Shown here piece by piece: positions 24,100 to 32,418 of a DNA stretch of 35,328 bases. The position numbers were made by a program, and so were the translations under genes. The stretch lies in assembly GCA_038212215.1 (NCBI GenBank), contig JBBQUT010000041.1, forward strand, positions 1-35,328. Reading direction: 5' to 3'. The notes beneath the pieces are model-generated. The model worked only from the letters and a program-made list of their open reading frames with translations, ran no database searches and was not told the DNA's origin. Numbering within the stretch: position 1 is the stretch's first letter; the number at the start of each line of letters is the position of its first letter. The DNA comes from JALZAI01 sp038212215 (GTDB lineage Bacteria > Actinomycetota > Actinomycetes > Mycobacteriales > Jatrophihabitantaceae).

Positions 24100-25295
24100 G
24101 CGAACGCAGGTTCCGCTACGCCGTAATCGGCGCAGGCGGGATCGGCAGTGCGGCGGCATACTGGCTCAGCCGCGTCGCGGGCGAGGACGTGCTCTGTCTC
24201 GAACAGTGGGCGCTCGGGCACGACCGCGGCGCGTCGGAGGACCACTCGCGCATCATCAGGCTGGGCTACCACGCGGCTCGCTACACCGCGCTGACCCGCG
24301 ATTCCTACGCGGCGTGGGAGGTGGTCGAGCAGGCGTCCGGTGTCAAGCTCGTGCACGGGACCGGGATGGTCAATGTGGCTCGTTCAGGCACCGAAGGCGC
24401 CGACGTTCTCAACGACTACGAACTGGCGATGGGCGCGCACGGCATCGGATACGAGCGCCTGGACGCAAACGAGATGCTGCGCCGATGGCCGCAATTTCGT
24501 CTGGACGCCGACCACGAGGCGATTTTCCAGCCGGACGGCGGCATCCTCGACATCCGCAAGGCGGTCGCGGTCCACCTCGCGCTGGCCCGCGGCAACGGGG
24601 CGACGGTGCTCCCGCACGCCGAGGTAGTCGACATCGAGGAGCGCGAGAGCGGCGTGCGGCTCCACACGGTTGCGGGCGACTTCGACGTCGAACACGTGGT
24701 GCTCTGTGCGGGCGCTTGGACGGGCCGTCTGCTGGCGCAGCAGCTCGGCGTACGGTGGCCGATCCGGCTCACCCACGAACAGGTGACCTACTTCGCGACC
24801 CCGAACCTGCGCGCGTTTGCCGCCGATCGGTTCCCGATCTGGATCTGGCACGGCGACGCGGACTTCTACGGCTTCCCCGTCCACGGTGAGGTGGCCACGA
24901 AGGCGGCGCAGGAAGTGTGCGGGGCGTCGGTGTCTCTGGACGCGACGAGCTGGGAACCCGATCAGGCGCGGGTGCGCCGGGTCGCCGAGTTCGTCGACGA
25001 GGTCCTGCCTGGGTACGGCGGACCCGAGCTGTACACCCGGTGCTGCCTGTACGACATGCCCCCGGATCGCGACTTCGTGATCGACTTCGTGCCGGGGCAC
25101 CCGCGCATCGCGGTATGCATCGGCGCGGGGCACGCGGCCAAATTCAGCGGCCTGCTCGGCCGCATCCTGACCGAGCTGATCGTCGATGGACGCACCCGAT
25201 ACCCGATCGAGGATTTCCGCGCCGACCGGCCGGCCCTGCTCGACCCGGACTACGCGCCGAATTACCGGCTCGGCACAGCACAGGCGACCGGCTGA
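24096..25295 (+). CDS. Monomeric sarcosine oxidase/N-methyl amino acid oxidase-like flavoenzyme
   Basis: A 399-residue FAD protein with dinucleotide motif VIGAGGIGSAAA (10-21) and the family segment RIIRLGYH. Cys317 in CLYDMPPDRDFVID matches the Cys-x-Tyr position that holds FAD covalently in sarcosine oxidase. It would remove an N-methyl group from a small amine, producing hydrogen peroxide and formaldehyde. The start is TTG 24096, overlapping the stop of the methyltransferase gene. The pair fits stepwise demethylation of betaine-like compounds. Its last 34 bases overlap the convergent LysR gene. Confidence 0.85.
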   Translation: MSERRFRYAVIGAGGIGSAAAYWLSRVAGEDVLCLEQWALGHDRGASEDHSRIIRLGYHAARYTALTRDSYAAWEVVEQASGVKLVHGTGMVNVARSGTEGADVLNDYELAMGAHGIGYERLDANEMLRRWPQFRLDADHEAIFQPDGGILDIRKAVAVHLALARGNGATVLPHAEVVDIEERESGVRLHTVAGDFDVEHVVLCAGAWTGRLLAQQLGVRWPIRLTHEQVTYFATPNLRAFAADRFPIWIWHGDADFYGFPVHGEVATKAAQEVCGASVSLDATSWEPDQARVRRVAEFVDEVLPGYGGPELYTRCCLYDMPPDRDFVIDFVPGHPRIAVCIGAGHAAKFSGLLGRILTELIVDGRTRYPIEDFRADRPALLDPDYAPNYRLGTAQATG

Positions 25296-26197
25296 GCAGG
25301 CTGAGGGTGCGGCGCCGGTGGCCGCCGGCGCGGTTCGAGATCCTTCAGGATGTGCAGCATCGCCGATGCGGGGGGCGACCGCAGCGGCGCGGGACGGGTG
25401 GCGGCCTGAATCCGCCGGAACGGGCCGTCCGCGCCGAGTGAGCGCAGCACGACATTGTCGTTCGCGGGGAACAGAGCCAGATCGGGCAGTAACGCCACGC
25501 CGAGGCCGACCCCGACCAGCTCATGGATGGCGGTGTAGTCGTCACTTTCGAAGGCGACGTGGTGCTCGATGCCGACGCGGGCGCAGGCGCGAGCGAGCGT
25601 CGGATCTCCGGGCACGTCGATCCACCGCTCGCCAGCCAGGTGCGCCAGACCGAGCTTCCCTACGTCCGCAAGCGGGTGATTTCGATGCAGCGCGAGGCGG
25701 AAGGGATCCCGAAACAATTGCACGATCTCGACGCCCGCCGCGCGGCCGTGATCGACGCATAACGCGAGATCGAGCCTGCCTTGGCGCACCCGCAGTACCC
25801 CTTCGGCGGACGCGGCTTGCTCCACCCGGACCTCAACCGCCGGGTACCGAGCGCGAAAGGCATCGACCGCGCCGGGGACGATCGTCGCGCCGGCGGTCGC
25901 GAACGAGGCGAGGCGCAGGTGCCCGGTACGCAACGCTGAGAGTTCTGCGAGCGCCCCCTCGGCCGCGGCGAGGCCAGCCAGGACGATCTCGGCATGACCC
26001 ACCAGCACCAAACCCGCCTCGGTGAGCACGACGCCGCGGGCGCGCCGTTCGACGAGGATGACACCGGCTTCGCGTTCCAGGGTGGCGATCTGCTGCGAGA
26101 CGGCCGACGGCGTGTAGCTAAGTGCGTCGGCGGCGCCGGAGAACGATCCGCGCCGAGCGACCTCGCACAGGATCCGCAACCGCCGCACGTCCAGCAT
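25262..26197 (-). CDS. LysR-family transcriptional regulator
   Basis: A 311-residue protein. Residues 1-60 are a winged helix-turn-helix (LRILCEVARRGSFSGAADAL and YTPSAVSQQIATLEREAG). Residues about 90-290 are a substrate-binding domain (LASFATAGATIVPGAV, LPDLALFPAND). ATG 26197 begins MLDVRRLRIL, as usual. It faces the sarcosine oxidase gene tail to tail and is divergent from the permease. A T-N11-A palindrome at 22948-22966 upstream of the methyltransferase is a candidate target; none as clear was found in 26198-26315. Confidence 0.88.
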   Translation of the reverse strand: MLDVRRLRILCEVARRGSFSGAADALSYTPSAVSQQIATLEREAGVILVERRARGVVLTEAGLVLVGHAEIVLAGLAAAEGALAELSALRTGHLRLASFATAGATIVPGAVDAFRARYPAVEVRVEQAASAEGVLRVRQGRLDLALCVDHGRAAGVEIVQLFRDPFRLALHRNHPLADVGKLGLAHLAGERWIDVPGDPTLARACARVGIEHHVAFESDDYTAIHELVGVGLGVALLPDLALFPANDNVVLRSLGADGPFRRIQAATRPAPLRSPPASAMLHILKDLEPRRRPPAPHPQPAQPVACAVPSR

Positions 26198-26315
26198 CGG
26201 GCGAACGTACTCCTTGCTGCAGCCGGGCTGGACCCGAACGGCTGAGCAGTCCAACACCTGGCTCGGCGAGCCCACTTTGACAGACTCAGTTGATGACAAC
26301 GACACCGGAGCGCCG

Positions 26316-27068
26316 ATGACGGCGTGGTCGGTGCCATTGCTCGTGTTTGCCGGGGTGTTCGCGGGACTTGCCGGCAGCATCGCCGGGCTGGCGTCGCTGA
26401 TCAGCTATCCGGCTTTGCTCGCCGCCGGGCTGGCGCCAGTGACGGCGAACGTAACGAACACGGTCGCGCTGGTGTTCAGCAGCGTCGGGTCGGCCGCCGG
26501 CTCACGTGTCGAACTGCGCGGCCAGTGGGCCGCAGTGCGAAGGCTCGCCCCGGTCGCCGTCCTGGGCGGGCTGACGGGCGGGGCGCTGTTACTCGCCGGC
26601 CCGCCCGGCGCTTTCGAACGCATCGTGCCCGTACTCATCGGATTCGCTTCGCTGGCGATCCTGGTCACCCGCCGCCCGAGAGAGCATTTGGGGCTCGCTG
26701 CCCGGCCGCACTCCCCGAAGGTGCTCGGCGGCGTGTTTCTCATCGGCATCTACGGCGGTTACTTCGGCGCGGCCGCGGGTGTGTTGCTGCTCGCGCTGTT
26801 CCTGGCGGTGATGCCGGACTCGCTCGCCCGCTGCAACGCGCTCAAGAACGTCGTGCTGGGCATGGCCAATCTGGTAGCGGCCGTGCTGTTCGCGCTGCTC
26901 GGTTCGGTCGACTGGCTCGCCGCTGCCCCGCTGGCCGCCGGGTTGCTGGTCGGTGGACGGATCGGGCCGATCGTGGTGCGGCACTCCCCCGCCCGGGCGC
27001 TGCGCGTGCTCATCGCCCTTGCGGGTATCGGTCTCGCAATCCGCCTGGGCTTCGACGCCTACACCTGA
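26316..27068 (+). CDS. TauE/SafE-family membrane permease
   Basis: A 250-residue protein with seven or eight membrane segments and the family repeats: GSIAGLASLISYPALLAAGLA near the start and IGIYGGYFGAAAGVLLLALF in the middle, the two characteristic glycine-rich repeat regions. Family members export sulfite or other small anions. ATG 26316 has GGAG six bases upstream. It is divergent from the LysR gene, so it may belong to the methylamine module. Substrate unknown. Confidence 0.85.
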   Translation: MTAWSVPLLVFAGVFAGLAGSIAGLASLISYPALLAAGLAPVTANVTNTVALVFSSVGSAAGSRVELRGQWAAVRRLAPVAVLGGLTGGALLLAGPPGAFERIVPVLIGFASLAILVTRRPREHLGLAARPHSPKVLGGVFLIGIYGGYFGAAAGVLLLALFLAVMPDSLARCNALKNVVLGMANLVAAVLFALLGSVDWLAAAPLAAGLLVGGRIGPIVVRHSPARALRVLIALAGIGLAIRLGFDAYT

Positions 27069-27102
27069 GCGAGGGTTCTTTCGCGTGGTCGTGGATGCCG
27101 GC

Positions 27103-28134
27103 TCAGGTGGGGCGGTGCCGGTTGACGGCGAGGATGGCTGCCGTGACGAGCAGCGCTGCGAGACCGACGTAGATCACGCTCTCGACGGTCTGGATGATCC
27201 AGAAATGTGCCGCGGGTTGGTAGCGGACGGTGGCCTGGAGGCTGAGGCCGTGGACTCGGGTGCCGCAGGCAGCGGGGTCGAGCAGGCCGCCGCGGGTCGG
27301 GTTGGCCTGCAGGTTCGGGCAGTACTGCTGCAGCACGTTGAAATTGCCCTGGTTCGTGGTGATCGACTGGCCGGACGGGTCGGTCAGGGTGATGCCGTGC
27401 AGTGACGCCTGGGCCGGGACCGCGGCGTTGGCCAGGTCAGCGGGTGAACCCGTGACGTTGTTGAGCAGGGTGCTCAAGGGAATGCGCACGGTGCGGGTGG
27501 TCAGCGGTGCGAAGCGCCAGCGGATCCAGTGAATCGGGATGCGTGCGGCGGCGTAGACCACCAGGGTGACAGCCATGGCTGGGATGGTGCGCCGGAGCAG
27601 GGCGCTGGCGGCGACACCGACGGCGAGGGCGAACAGCATGCAGGCGAATGGGACGACGCCCCGGATGTCGAACCAGCTGCTGTTGTACCGGCCGCCGAAC
27701 GCAGGGGTGAGCGGGTCGAGGGTCCAGTTGGCTAGCAGCCCGAGGATGAGTGCCGTCGTCGCGACGGCGGCGAAAATGAGGGTGATCTTGGTCGTGATCC
27801 AGCGCAGCGGGCTCACTGACTGGGTCCAGGCCAGGCGATGCGTTCCGGCTTCGTACTCGCGTGAAACCAGCGGTGCGGCCCAGAACATCCCGGCGACGAG
27901 GGGGACGGCGATCAGCGCGAAGGTGAACGACGGGATGGAGTGGAAGTCGCGACGCAGCCCTCCCAGCGCATCGCTACAGTCTCCCGCGCCGCCGGAGCAG
28001 GCGGGTAGACCCAGTGCCCGGGCCCGATCCCGGGCGATCGACCCGACCACGAGCATCGCGGCGACGAGCCCTCCGAAGATCACGGCGCCAACGGCTGCTT
28101 CGGCGCGGTGCTGGCGCCACGTCGTCCAGATCAT
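27103..28134 (-). CDS. ABC-2-type transporter permease
   Basis: A 343-residue protein with about six membrane segments. It begins MIWTTWRQHRAEAAVGAVI and has a long extracytoplasmic loop (about 200-300) before a final helix. The WTTWRQHR opening and REYEAGTHRLAWTQSVSPLRW are typical of actinobacterial ABC-2 permeases linked to YtrA-type regulators. ATG 28134 overlaps the ATPase stop by four bases. It is the last gene of the regulator-ATPase-permease unit. Substrate unknown; such systems often respond to cell-wall stress. Confidence 0.85.
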   Translation of the reverse strand: MIWTTWRQHRAEAAVGAVIFGGLVAAMLVVGSIARDRARALGLPACSGGAGDCSDALGGLRRDFHSIPSFTFALIAVPLVAGMFWAAPLVSREYEAGTHRLAWTQSVSPLRWITTKITLIFAAVATTALILGLLANWTLDPLTPAFGGRYNSSWFDIRGVVPFACMLFALAVGVAASALLRRTIPAMAVTLVVYAAARIPIHWIRWRFAPLTTRTVRIPLSTLLNNVTGSPADLANAAVPAQASLHGITLTDPSGQSITTNQGNFNVLQQYCPNLQANPTRGGLLDPAACGTRVHGLSLQATVRYQPAAHFWIIQTVESVIYVGLAALLVTAAILAVNRHRPT

Positions 28135-29036
28135 CGCGGACCCCCTTCGCGCGCGATCGTTGCGATCCACGGGTCCGCTGCCGGGGCGGGGCCTTCGAGG
28201 TAGGCCAACACCAGCTGTTCGAGGTCGACCGGACTGGTGGTCAACGCAGGGTTGAGCAGCGGTTCGTGGCTGCGGACGAGCAGGGTCGTGTGCCGTTCAT
28301 GCGGGGAGCGGCTGAGCACCTCGACGCCGGCGGGCAGCCGCGCGGTGTCTTCGCCCGATCCGGCGACCCAGTGGTGTTCATCGAGGATTCCATCGAGTTC
28401 CCCGGCCAGGCGAACTCGACCGTCACGGATCACCACGAGGTGATCGCACGTGCGAGCCAGCTCGCCGATGAGGTGGGAGGACAACATCACGGTGATGCCC
28501 GTTGCCGCAGCGCTGTCGATCAGAGTCCTCAGGAACGCGCGGCGAGCCAGCGGGTCCAGCGCGGCGAGCGGTTCGTCGAGAAGCAGGACCTTGGGCTGTT
28601 TCGCGACGGCGAGAGCCAAGGCGACTTGTGCTCGCTGCCCTCCGGAAAGCTTGCCAGCCGGACGCCTTAGCGGTATCTCGGCCGCGCTGATCCTGGCCCG
28701 CGCAAGGGCGTCGTCCCAGGCGGGGTTCATCGCCCGGCCGAAGCGGAGCAGGTCCGCGACCGAGAACCCCTTGTACAGCGGGCAGTCCTGGGCGAGGAAC
28801 CCGATCCGCGCCAGAAAATCCGGGCTGCTGTTCGGCCGCGCACCGTCGACGTCGAGACGCGCTTGCGAGGCTGGCAGCAGTCCGACCAGCATGTTCAGCA
28901 ACGTGGTCTTGCCGGCACCGTTGGGCCCGACGACTGCCGTGATCGATCCGGGCGGCAGAGATATCGTGCAGTCGCGCAGTGCCCAGAAGTCTCCGTACCG
29001 ATGACCCGCGCCGAGCGTTTCGATCGCGGCAATCAC
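28131..29036 (-). CDS. ABC transporter ATPase
   Basis: A 301-residue ATPase with canonical motifs: Walker A GPNGAGKTT, Q-loop FLAQDCPL, signature LSGGQ, Walker B LLLDEP and H-loop SSHL. The C-terminal 80 residues are a poorly conserved extension. GTG 29036 is the start and overlaps the GntR stop by four bases (GTGA). It forms an export system with the permease that follows, driven by ATP at the inner membrane. Confidence 0.9.
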   Translation of the reverse strand: MIAAIETLGAGHRYGDFWALRDCTISLPPGSITAVVGPNGAGKTTLLNMLVGLLPASQARLDVDGARPNSSPDFLARIGFLAQDCPLYKGFSVADLLRFGRAMNPAWDDALARARISAAEIPLRRPAGKLSGGQRAQVALALAVAKQPKVLLLDEPLAALDPLARRAFLRTLIDSAAATGITVMLSSHLIGELARTCDHLVVIRDGRVRLAGELDGILDEHHWVAGSGEDTARLPAGVEVLSRSPHERHTTLLVRSHEPLLNPALTTSPVDLEQLVLAYLEGPAPAADPWIATIAREGGPR

Positions 29037-29425
29037 GCGCTGGCCTCGGCGTCAAAATCCCGCATCGCAGCGCGGACCACGTCCATGATCCCGTCCTCAT
29101 CGAGCCCCGCGGCCCGCGCCGCCGCGATCCATCGCTGCAGCCGACGGGTCAGCGATGCCACCGAGGCCGGCGTGGACTGGCTCAGGCTGCGCTGCACGAA
29201 CGTGCCCAGCCCCGGACGCCCGGCCAGAAGGCCTTCGTACTCGAGTTCTTTGTATGCCTTCTGCACCGTGTTCGGGTTGATCGCCACACTGGCCGCGACC
29301 TCGTGCGCAGTCGGCAGTCGGTCGCCCGGCTGCAGCCAGCCCAGTCGCAGTGCCTGTTTCACCTGCTGAACGAGCTGAGCGTACGGCGCCAACCCGCTCG
29401 TCGAATCGATCCGGAAGTCCAGCAT
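29033..29425 (-). CDS. GntR-family (YtrA subgroup) transcriptional regulator
   Basis: A 130-residue protein. Residues about 10-80 are a GntR winged helix (PYAQLVQQVKQALRLGWLQ, then PGDRLPTAHEVAASVAINPN and TVQKAYKELEYEGLL). The C-terminus is short, as in the YtrA subgroup that controls ABC-2 transporter operons. It is first in the operon and overlaps the ATPase gene by four bases, so it most likely represses its own operon through the CCTAGG palindromes just upstream. Confidence 0.9.
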   Translation of the reverse strand: MLDFRIDSTSGLAPYAQLVQQVKQALRLGWLQPGDRLPTAHEVAASVAINPNTVQKAYKELEYEGLLAGRPGLGTFVQRSLSQSTPASVASLTRRLQRWIAAARAAGLDEDGIMDVVRAAMRDFDAEASA

Positions 29426-29440
29426 GGACGCAACGTACCC

Positions 29441-29473
29441 TGCCTAGGGCAATGGGTAAAGCCTACCTAGGTA
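29441..29473. promoter_or_regulatory. Two CCTAGG palindromes, putative YtrA-type operator
   Basis: TGCCTAGGGCA (29441-29451) and TACCTAGGTA (29464-29473, a perfect palindrome) lie 16-48 bases upstream of the GntR start. Their centres are 23 bases apart. Their position suits autorepression by the GntR protein. The sites are seen, the binding is inferred. Confidence 0.6.
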
Positions 29474-29509
29474 AATAGCCAAACATTCCCCTCTCGCCGA
29501 CACTCGGCG

Positions 29510-30034
29510 TCACGACAGCAGCGCGTCTGTCGACACGATCTCGACGAGGGGTGCGTAAAGCCCCATGATCGCGAGCGCCTGCGCATGAGTCTGATCCGAG
29601 GCGCCGGCACAGGCGTCAGCCGCGACCCGCGCGCGCATCCCCGCGTCGGCAGCGGCCAGAACTGTCGACAGCACGCAGCAGTCCGTCGAGACACCGGCAA
29701 CCACGATCGTGTCGCTGACGAGCGCCGCGAGCTCGGGACCCCACTTGCCGAAGGTCGTCAGATCGAGCGTCGGACGGGGCGCGTAGCGCTCGATGAGCTG
29801 GTACGCCGGCGCATCGGGCGGCTGCATCGCGAAGACCCACTGCCGGTAGTAGTCGACCCACGCACCCTGCGGGGCGGCCGGCGCGACGAAACGCGTCCAC
29901 ACGACATGCGGTTCATAGGCTGCGACGAGACGGTCGAGCGGGGCCAGGATTTCGTCGAAGCGCGCCGCGGCCCACGGGCTGTCCGGATCGGCAAAGATGT
30001 GCTGTACGTCGACGACGACCAACGTCTCGCTCAC
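29510..30034 (-). CDS. Isochorismatase-family cysteine hydrolase
   Basis: A 174-residue protein with the catalytic triad visible: Asp9 (VVDVQ), Lys97 (FGKWG) and Cys119 or Cys120 (GVSTDCCVLST). The family hydrolyses amides and isochorismate-like compounds, including steps in pyrimidine, nicotinamide and hydantoin breakdown. GTG 30034 is used as the start; the frame extends further upstream, but only through the 71-bp tandem repeat. It lies just downstream of the NCS1 permease on the same strand, suggesting the permease brings in its substrate or a precursor. Confidence 0.83.
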   Translation of the reverse strand: MSETLVVVDVQHIFADPDSPWAAARFDEILAPLDRLVAAYEPHVVWTRFVAPAAPQGAWVDYYRQWVFAMQPPDAPAYQLIERYAPRPTLDLTTFGKWGPELAALVSDTIVVAGVSTDCCVLSTVLAAADAGMRARVAADACAGASDQTHAQALAIMGLYAPLVEIVSTDALLS

Positions 30035-30038
30035 CCGA

Positions 30039-30202
30039 GCTCGCAAGCTTCGTTCACGCTCGAGCCTCGCTTCGCTCGTTCGAGCGGCCAAGCCTGCGCC
30101 CACTGGTTCGCTCGCAAGCTTCGCTCACGCTCGAGCCTCGCTTCGCACGTTCGAGCGGCCAAGCCTGCGCTCACTGGTTCGCTCGCAAGCTTCGCTCACG
30201 CT
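30039..30202. repeat. 71-bp tandem repeat, about 2.3 copies
   Basis: Unit starts at 30039, 30110 and 30181, each with GCTCGCAAGCTTCG. Copies one and two differ at only a few positions. The third copy is partial and includes the stop codon of the permease gene (30196-30198). The unit has internal self-complementary segments (CTCGAG, AAGCTT). It lies between the permease and the hydrolase genes, in the presumed hydrolase leader. Confidence 0.8.
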
Positions 30203-31671
30203 TCCTGGCGCCGCACCCGCGATCGGTCAGCGGCGAAGGTGACGACGAAGCCGAGCGCCAGCGCCACCAGCACGCCGAGGTTCGCGAAAGCCCACTCGCC
30301 GCTCTTGCCGCCGAGCCCGAACGGCTCGAGCAGGTAACCCTGCCATTTCAGCCAACTGGCCGAGGTGTTGGTAACCAGACCCCAGCCCAGCGCAGTGCCG
30401 ACAGCGATGAGCGCGACGGGGAGGACGCGCACGTCACCGTAGCGCCCGCGCACGTCGAACAACTCGGCGTCCGCGTAGTCGCCCTTGCGCAGCAGCACGT
30501 CCGCCAGCATGACACCGCACCAGGCGGCGACCGGCACGCCCAGGGTGATCAGGAATCCGATGAACTGCCCGACGAAGTTGTCGGCGAAGAACACTACGTA
30601 GGTCGTCCCGGCGACCATGATCGCGCCGTCGATCAGTGCAGCGATCGGACGCGGAACCCGCACGCCGGCGCTCAGCAGCGCCAGCCCGGAGGAATAGATG
30701 TCGAGCACCGCACCGCCGACCAGCCCCAGCACCGCGACCACCAGGAACGGCACCAGCGCCCAGGTGTCCAGTTCGTTGGCCAGCGCGCCAATCGGGTCGA
30801 ATCCGATGGCAGTGCTCAGCTTCGGCGAGGAGCCGGCGAGCAGCAAGCCGAACACCAGCAGCACGATCGGGGCTACTGCCGAGCCGAAGGTCGTCCAGCC
30901 GACGACCCCCCTGCTGGACGCGCGGCGGGGCAGGTAACGCGAGTAGTCGGCCGCTGCGTTCACCCAACCCAGCCCGAATCCGGTCATGAAGAACACGAAC
31001 ACACCTATGACGTGCTGGGCCGACCCGGACGGGACCGCCGAAACGGTGCTCCAGTGAATTTTGTCCAGGACGAGCACGATGTAGACGACGGTCAGCGCAG
31101 CGGTGACGACGGTGATCACTGTTTGCATGCGCATGATCAGGTCGAAGCCCATGACGCCGCCGACGATGATCATCGCGGCGACGACGAGCATGGCGCCGAC
31201 CTTGGTCGGGTCGCCGCCGCCCCACCCGAGGCGGTCGAACACGGTGGCGGTGGCCAGCACCGCGAGAATGGTGAGGACGGTCTCCCAGCCGACGGTGAGC
31301 AGCCACGAGAGCGCCGACGGAAGTTTGTTGCCGCGTACTCCGAACGCCGCGCGGCTGAGCACCATCGTCGGCGCCGAGCCACGCTTGCCGGCGAGCGCGA
31401 TGAAACCGCAGAGCAGGAAGGACAGTACGATCCCGATCACGCCGGCAATGAGCGCCTGCCAGAACGAGACCGCGAAGCCGAGCGCGAACGAGCCGTAACT
31501 CAGGCCGAGCACCGACACGTTGGCGCCGAACCACGGCCAGAAGAGTTGCCGCGGCGTCCCGCGCCGCTCGGCGTCGGAGATGACGTTGATGCCGTTCGTC
31601 TCGACTTTCAGCGCACCGGGATCGGTCTGGCCGCCGGTTCCTCTCGGGTCGGTCCGGCTCGTGGTTACCAT
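30196..31671 (-). CDS. NCS1-family cytosine/purine/hydantoin permease
   Basis: A 491-residue protein with about 12 membrane segments and NCS1 family residues: FWPWFGANVSVLGLSYG, GSAPTMVLSRAAFGVRGN and the Asn/Tyr-rich segment WVNAAADYSRYLPR. It would import a nucleobase, hydantoin or related ring, driven by a sodium or proton gradient. ATG 31671 has GAGGTGG six bases upstream, so it is preferred over the longer start at 31686. Its 3' end lies inside the third copy of the tandem repeat. It is probably co-transcribed with the cysteine hydrolase that follows. Confidence 0.9.
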   Translation of the reverse strand: MVTTSRTDPRGTGGQTDPGALKVETNGINVISDAERRGTPRQLFWPWFGANVSVLGLSYGSFALGFAVSFWQALIAGVIGIVLSFLLCGFIALAGKRGSAPTMVLSRAAFGVRGNKLPSALSWLLTVGWETVLTILAVLATATVFDRLGWGGGDPTKVGAMLVVAAMIIVGGVMGFDLIMRMQTVITVVTAALTVVYIVLVLDKIHWSTVSAVPSGSAQHVIGVFVFFMTGFGLGWVNAAADYSRYLPRRASSRGVVGWTTFGSAVAPIVLLVFGLLLAGSSPKLSTAIGFDPIGALANELDTWALVPFLVVAVLGLVGGAVLDIYSSGLALLSAGVRVPRPIAALIDGAIMVAGTTYVVFFADNFVGQFIGFLITLGVPVAAWCGVMLADVLLRKGDYADAELFDVRGRYGDVRVLPVALIAVGTALGWGLVTNTSASWLKWQGYLLEPFGLGGKSGEWAFANLGVLVALALGFVVTFAADRSRVRRQEA

Positions 31672-31709
31672 CGCACGCCACCTCATCCAGCAGACGATTA
31701 GAGCGGCCC

Positions 31710-31868
31710 TCAGCGTAGTGCGGGATGCGCCGCCCGCGTAGCAAACGCTTGGCTTTCGTCGCCGATGTCATAGCTGTCGAAGTCATCGCCGTCGACGTGA
31801 TAGCCGTCCTCGGCCTGCCCGTAGGGTGACTTCACGCGGCAGGGTTCACCGGTTCGATCGCACTTCAC
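31710..31868 (-). CDS. Possible 52-residue acidic small protein
   Basis: A frame starting GTG 31868 encodes VKCDRTGEPCRVKSPYG, then an acidic core DGYHVDGDDFDSYDIGDE and a basic end AARHPALR-like tail (AAHPALR). It stops 38 bases before the permease start and is on the same strand. The two Cys (CDRTGEPC) could bind metal. No strong ribosome site is seen. I do not recognise a family. It is supported by composition and position only; GTG 31835 is a shorter alternative. Confidence 0.35.
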   Translation of the reverse strand: MKCDRTGEPCRVKSPYGQAEDGYHVDGDDFDSYDIGDESQAFATRAAHPALR

Positions 31869-32008
31869 GAGGCCCGTTGGCTAGCGCTGACTGGGCGCGG
31901 CGACCATTGATCGGCGTTCAAGTGCGGTCGAACTTCGCGAAAAGCTCGAACCCGTCGCCGACACCGACTACGTTTCGCCGCCGGGAGCTCGCAGCGCTCG
32001 CCTAGGAA

Positions 32009-32269
32009 TCAGCTCGCGACGAGCACCACCAGCGTCTCCGGGCGGACCCCGTCATACTTCATCGCCTCGGCGCCGGCATCGCTCGACATGATGGCCTGGA
32101 ACGCATCCATGTCGGCGACGTCCATGCTCAGCCCGACCCGGTTGGGGTTCGACGGGTCGACGAACGTGCAGATGTCCTTCGCGACCGACCCGAAAACCTC
32201 GACCCGCTTGGGTGAGGACAGCCAATGTGCGACGTCGTCCACCTCGTGCGTTGCAATCAATTTCGGCAT
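32009..32269 (-). CDS. Small conserved hypothetical protein (86 residues)
   Basis: An 86-residue protein starting MPKLIATHEVDDVAHWLSSP and continuing with NPNRVGLSMDVADMDAFQAIM, then GVRPETLVVLV. The fold looks like a small alpha/beta ferredoxin-like barrel, as in proteins that bind small ligands, but I cannot name a family with confidence. ATG 32269 has a GGGGG run about five bases upstream. It is a single gene with no clear partner. Confidence 0.72.
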   Translation of the reverse strand: MPKLIATHEVDDVAHWLSSPKRVEVFGSVAKDICTFVDPSNPNRVGLSMDVADMDAFQAIMSSDAGAEAMKYDGVRPETLVVLVAS

Positions 32270-32418
32270 GAGAACCCCCGCGTTCAGGCACCACCGGATG
32301 TGGGCCAGGAGACGCACGCTACCCCCCGGAGTCCGAATGCCTCCCTGAGCACCTCGACGCTCGCCTTCGGCCGCTCGTCACCCGAACATGCGGGCCGTCT
32401 GGCGTCAGAAGTATTCGT

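Noticed and set aside
26277..26300. TTGACA as a -35 for the TauE/SafE gene
   Set aside because: No acceptable -10 at 16-18 bases downstream.
31725..31829. Plus-strand small ORF with repeated DVIAVEVIAVDVIAV
   Set aside because: The repeat reflects a 15-base quasi-periodicity; the minus-strand frame over the same bases looks more protein-like.
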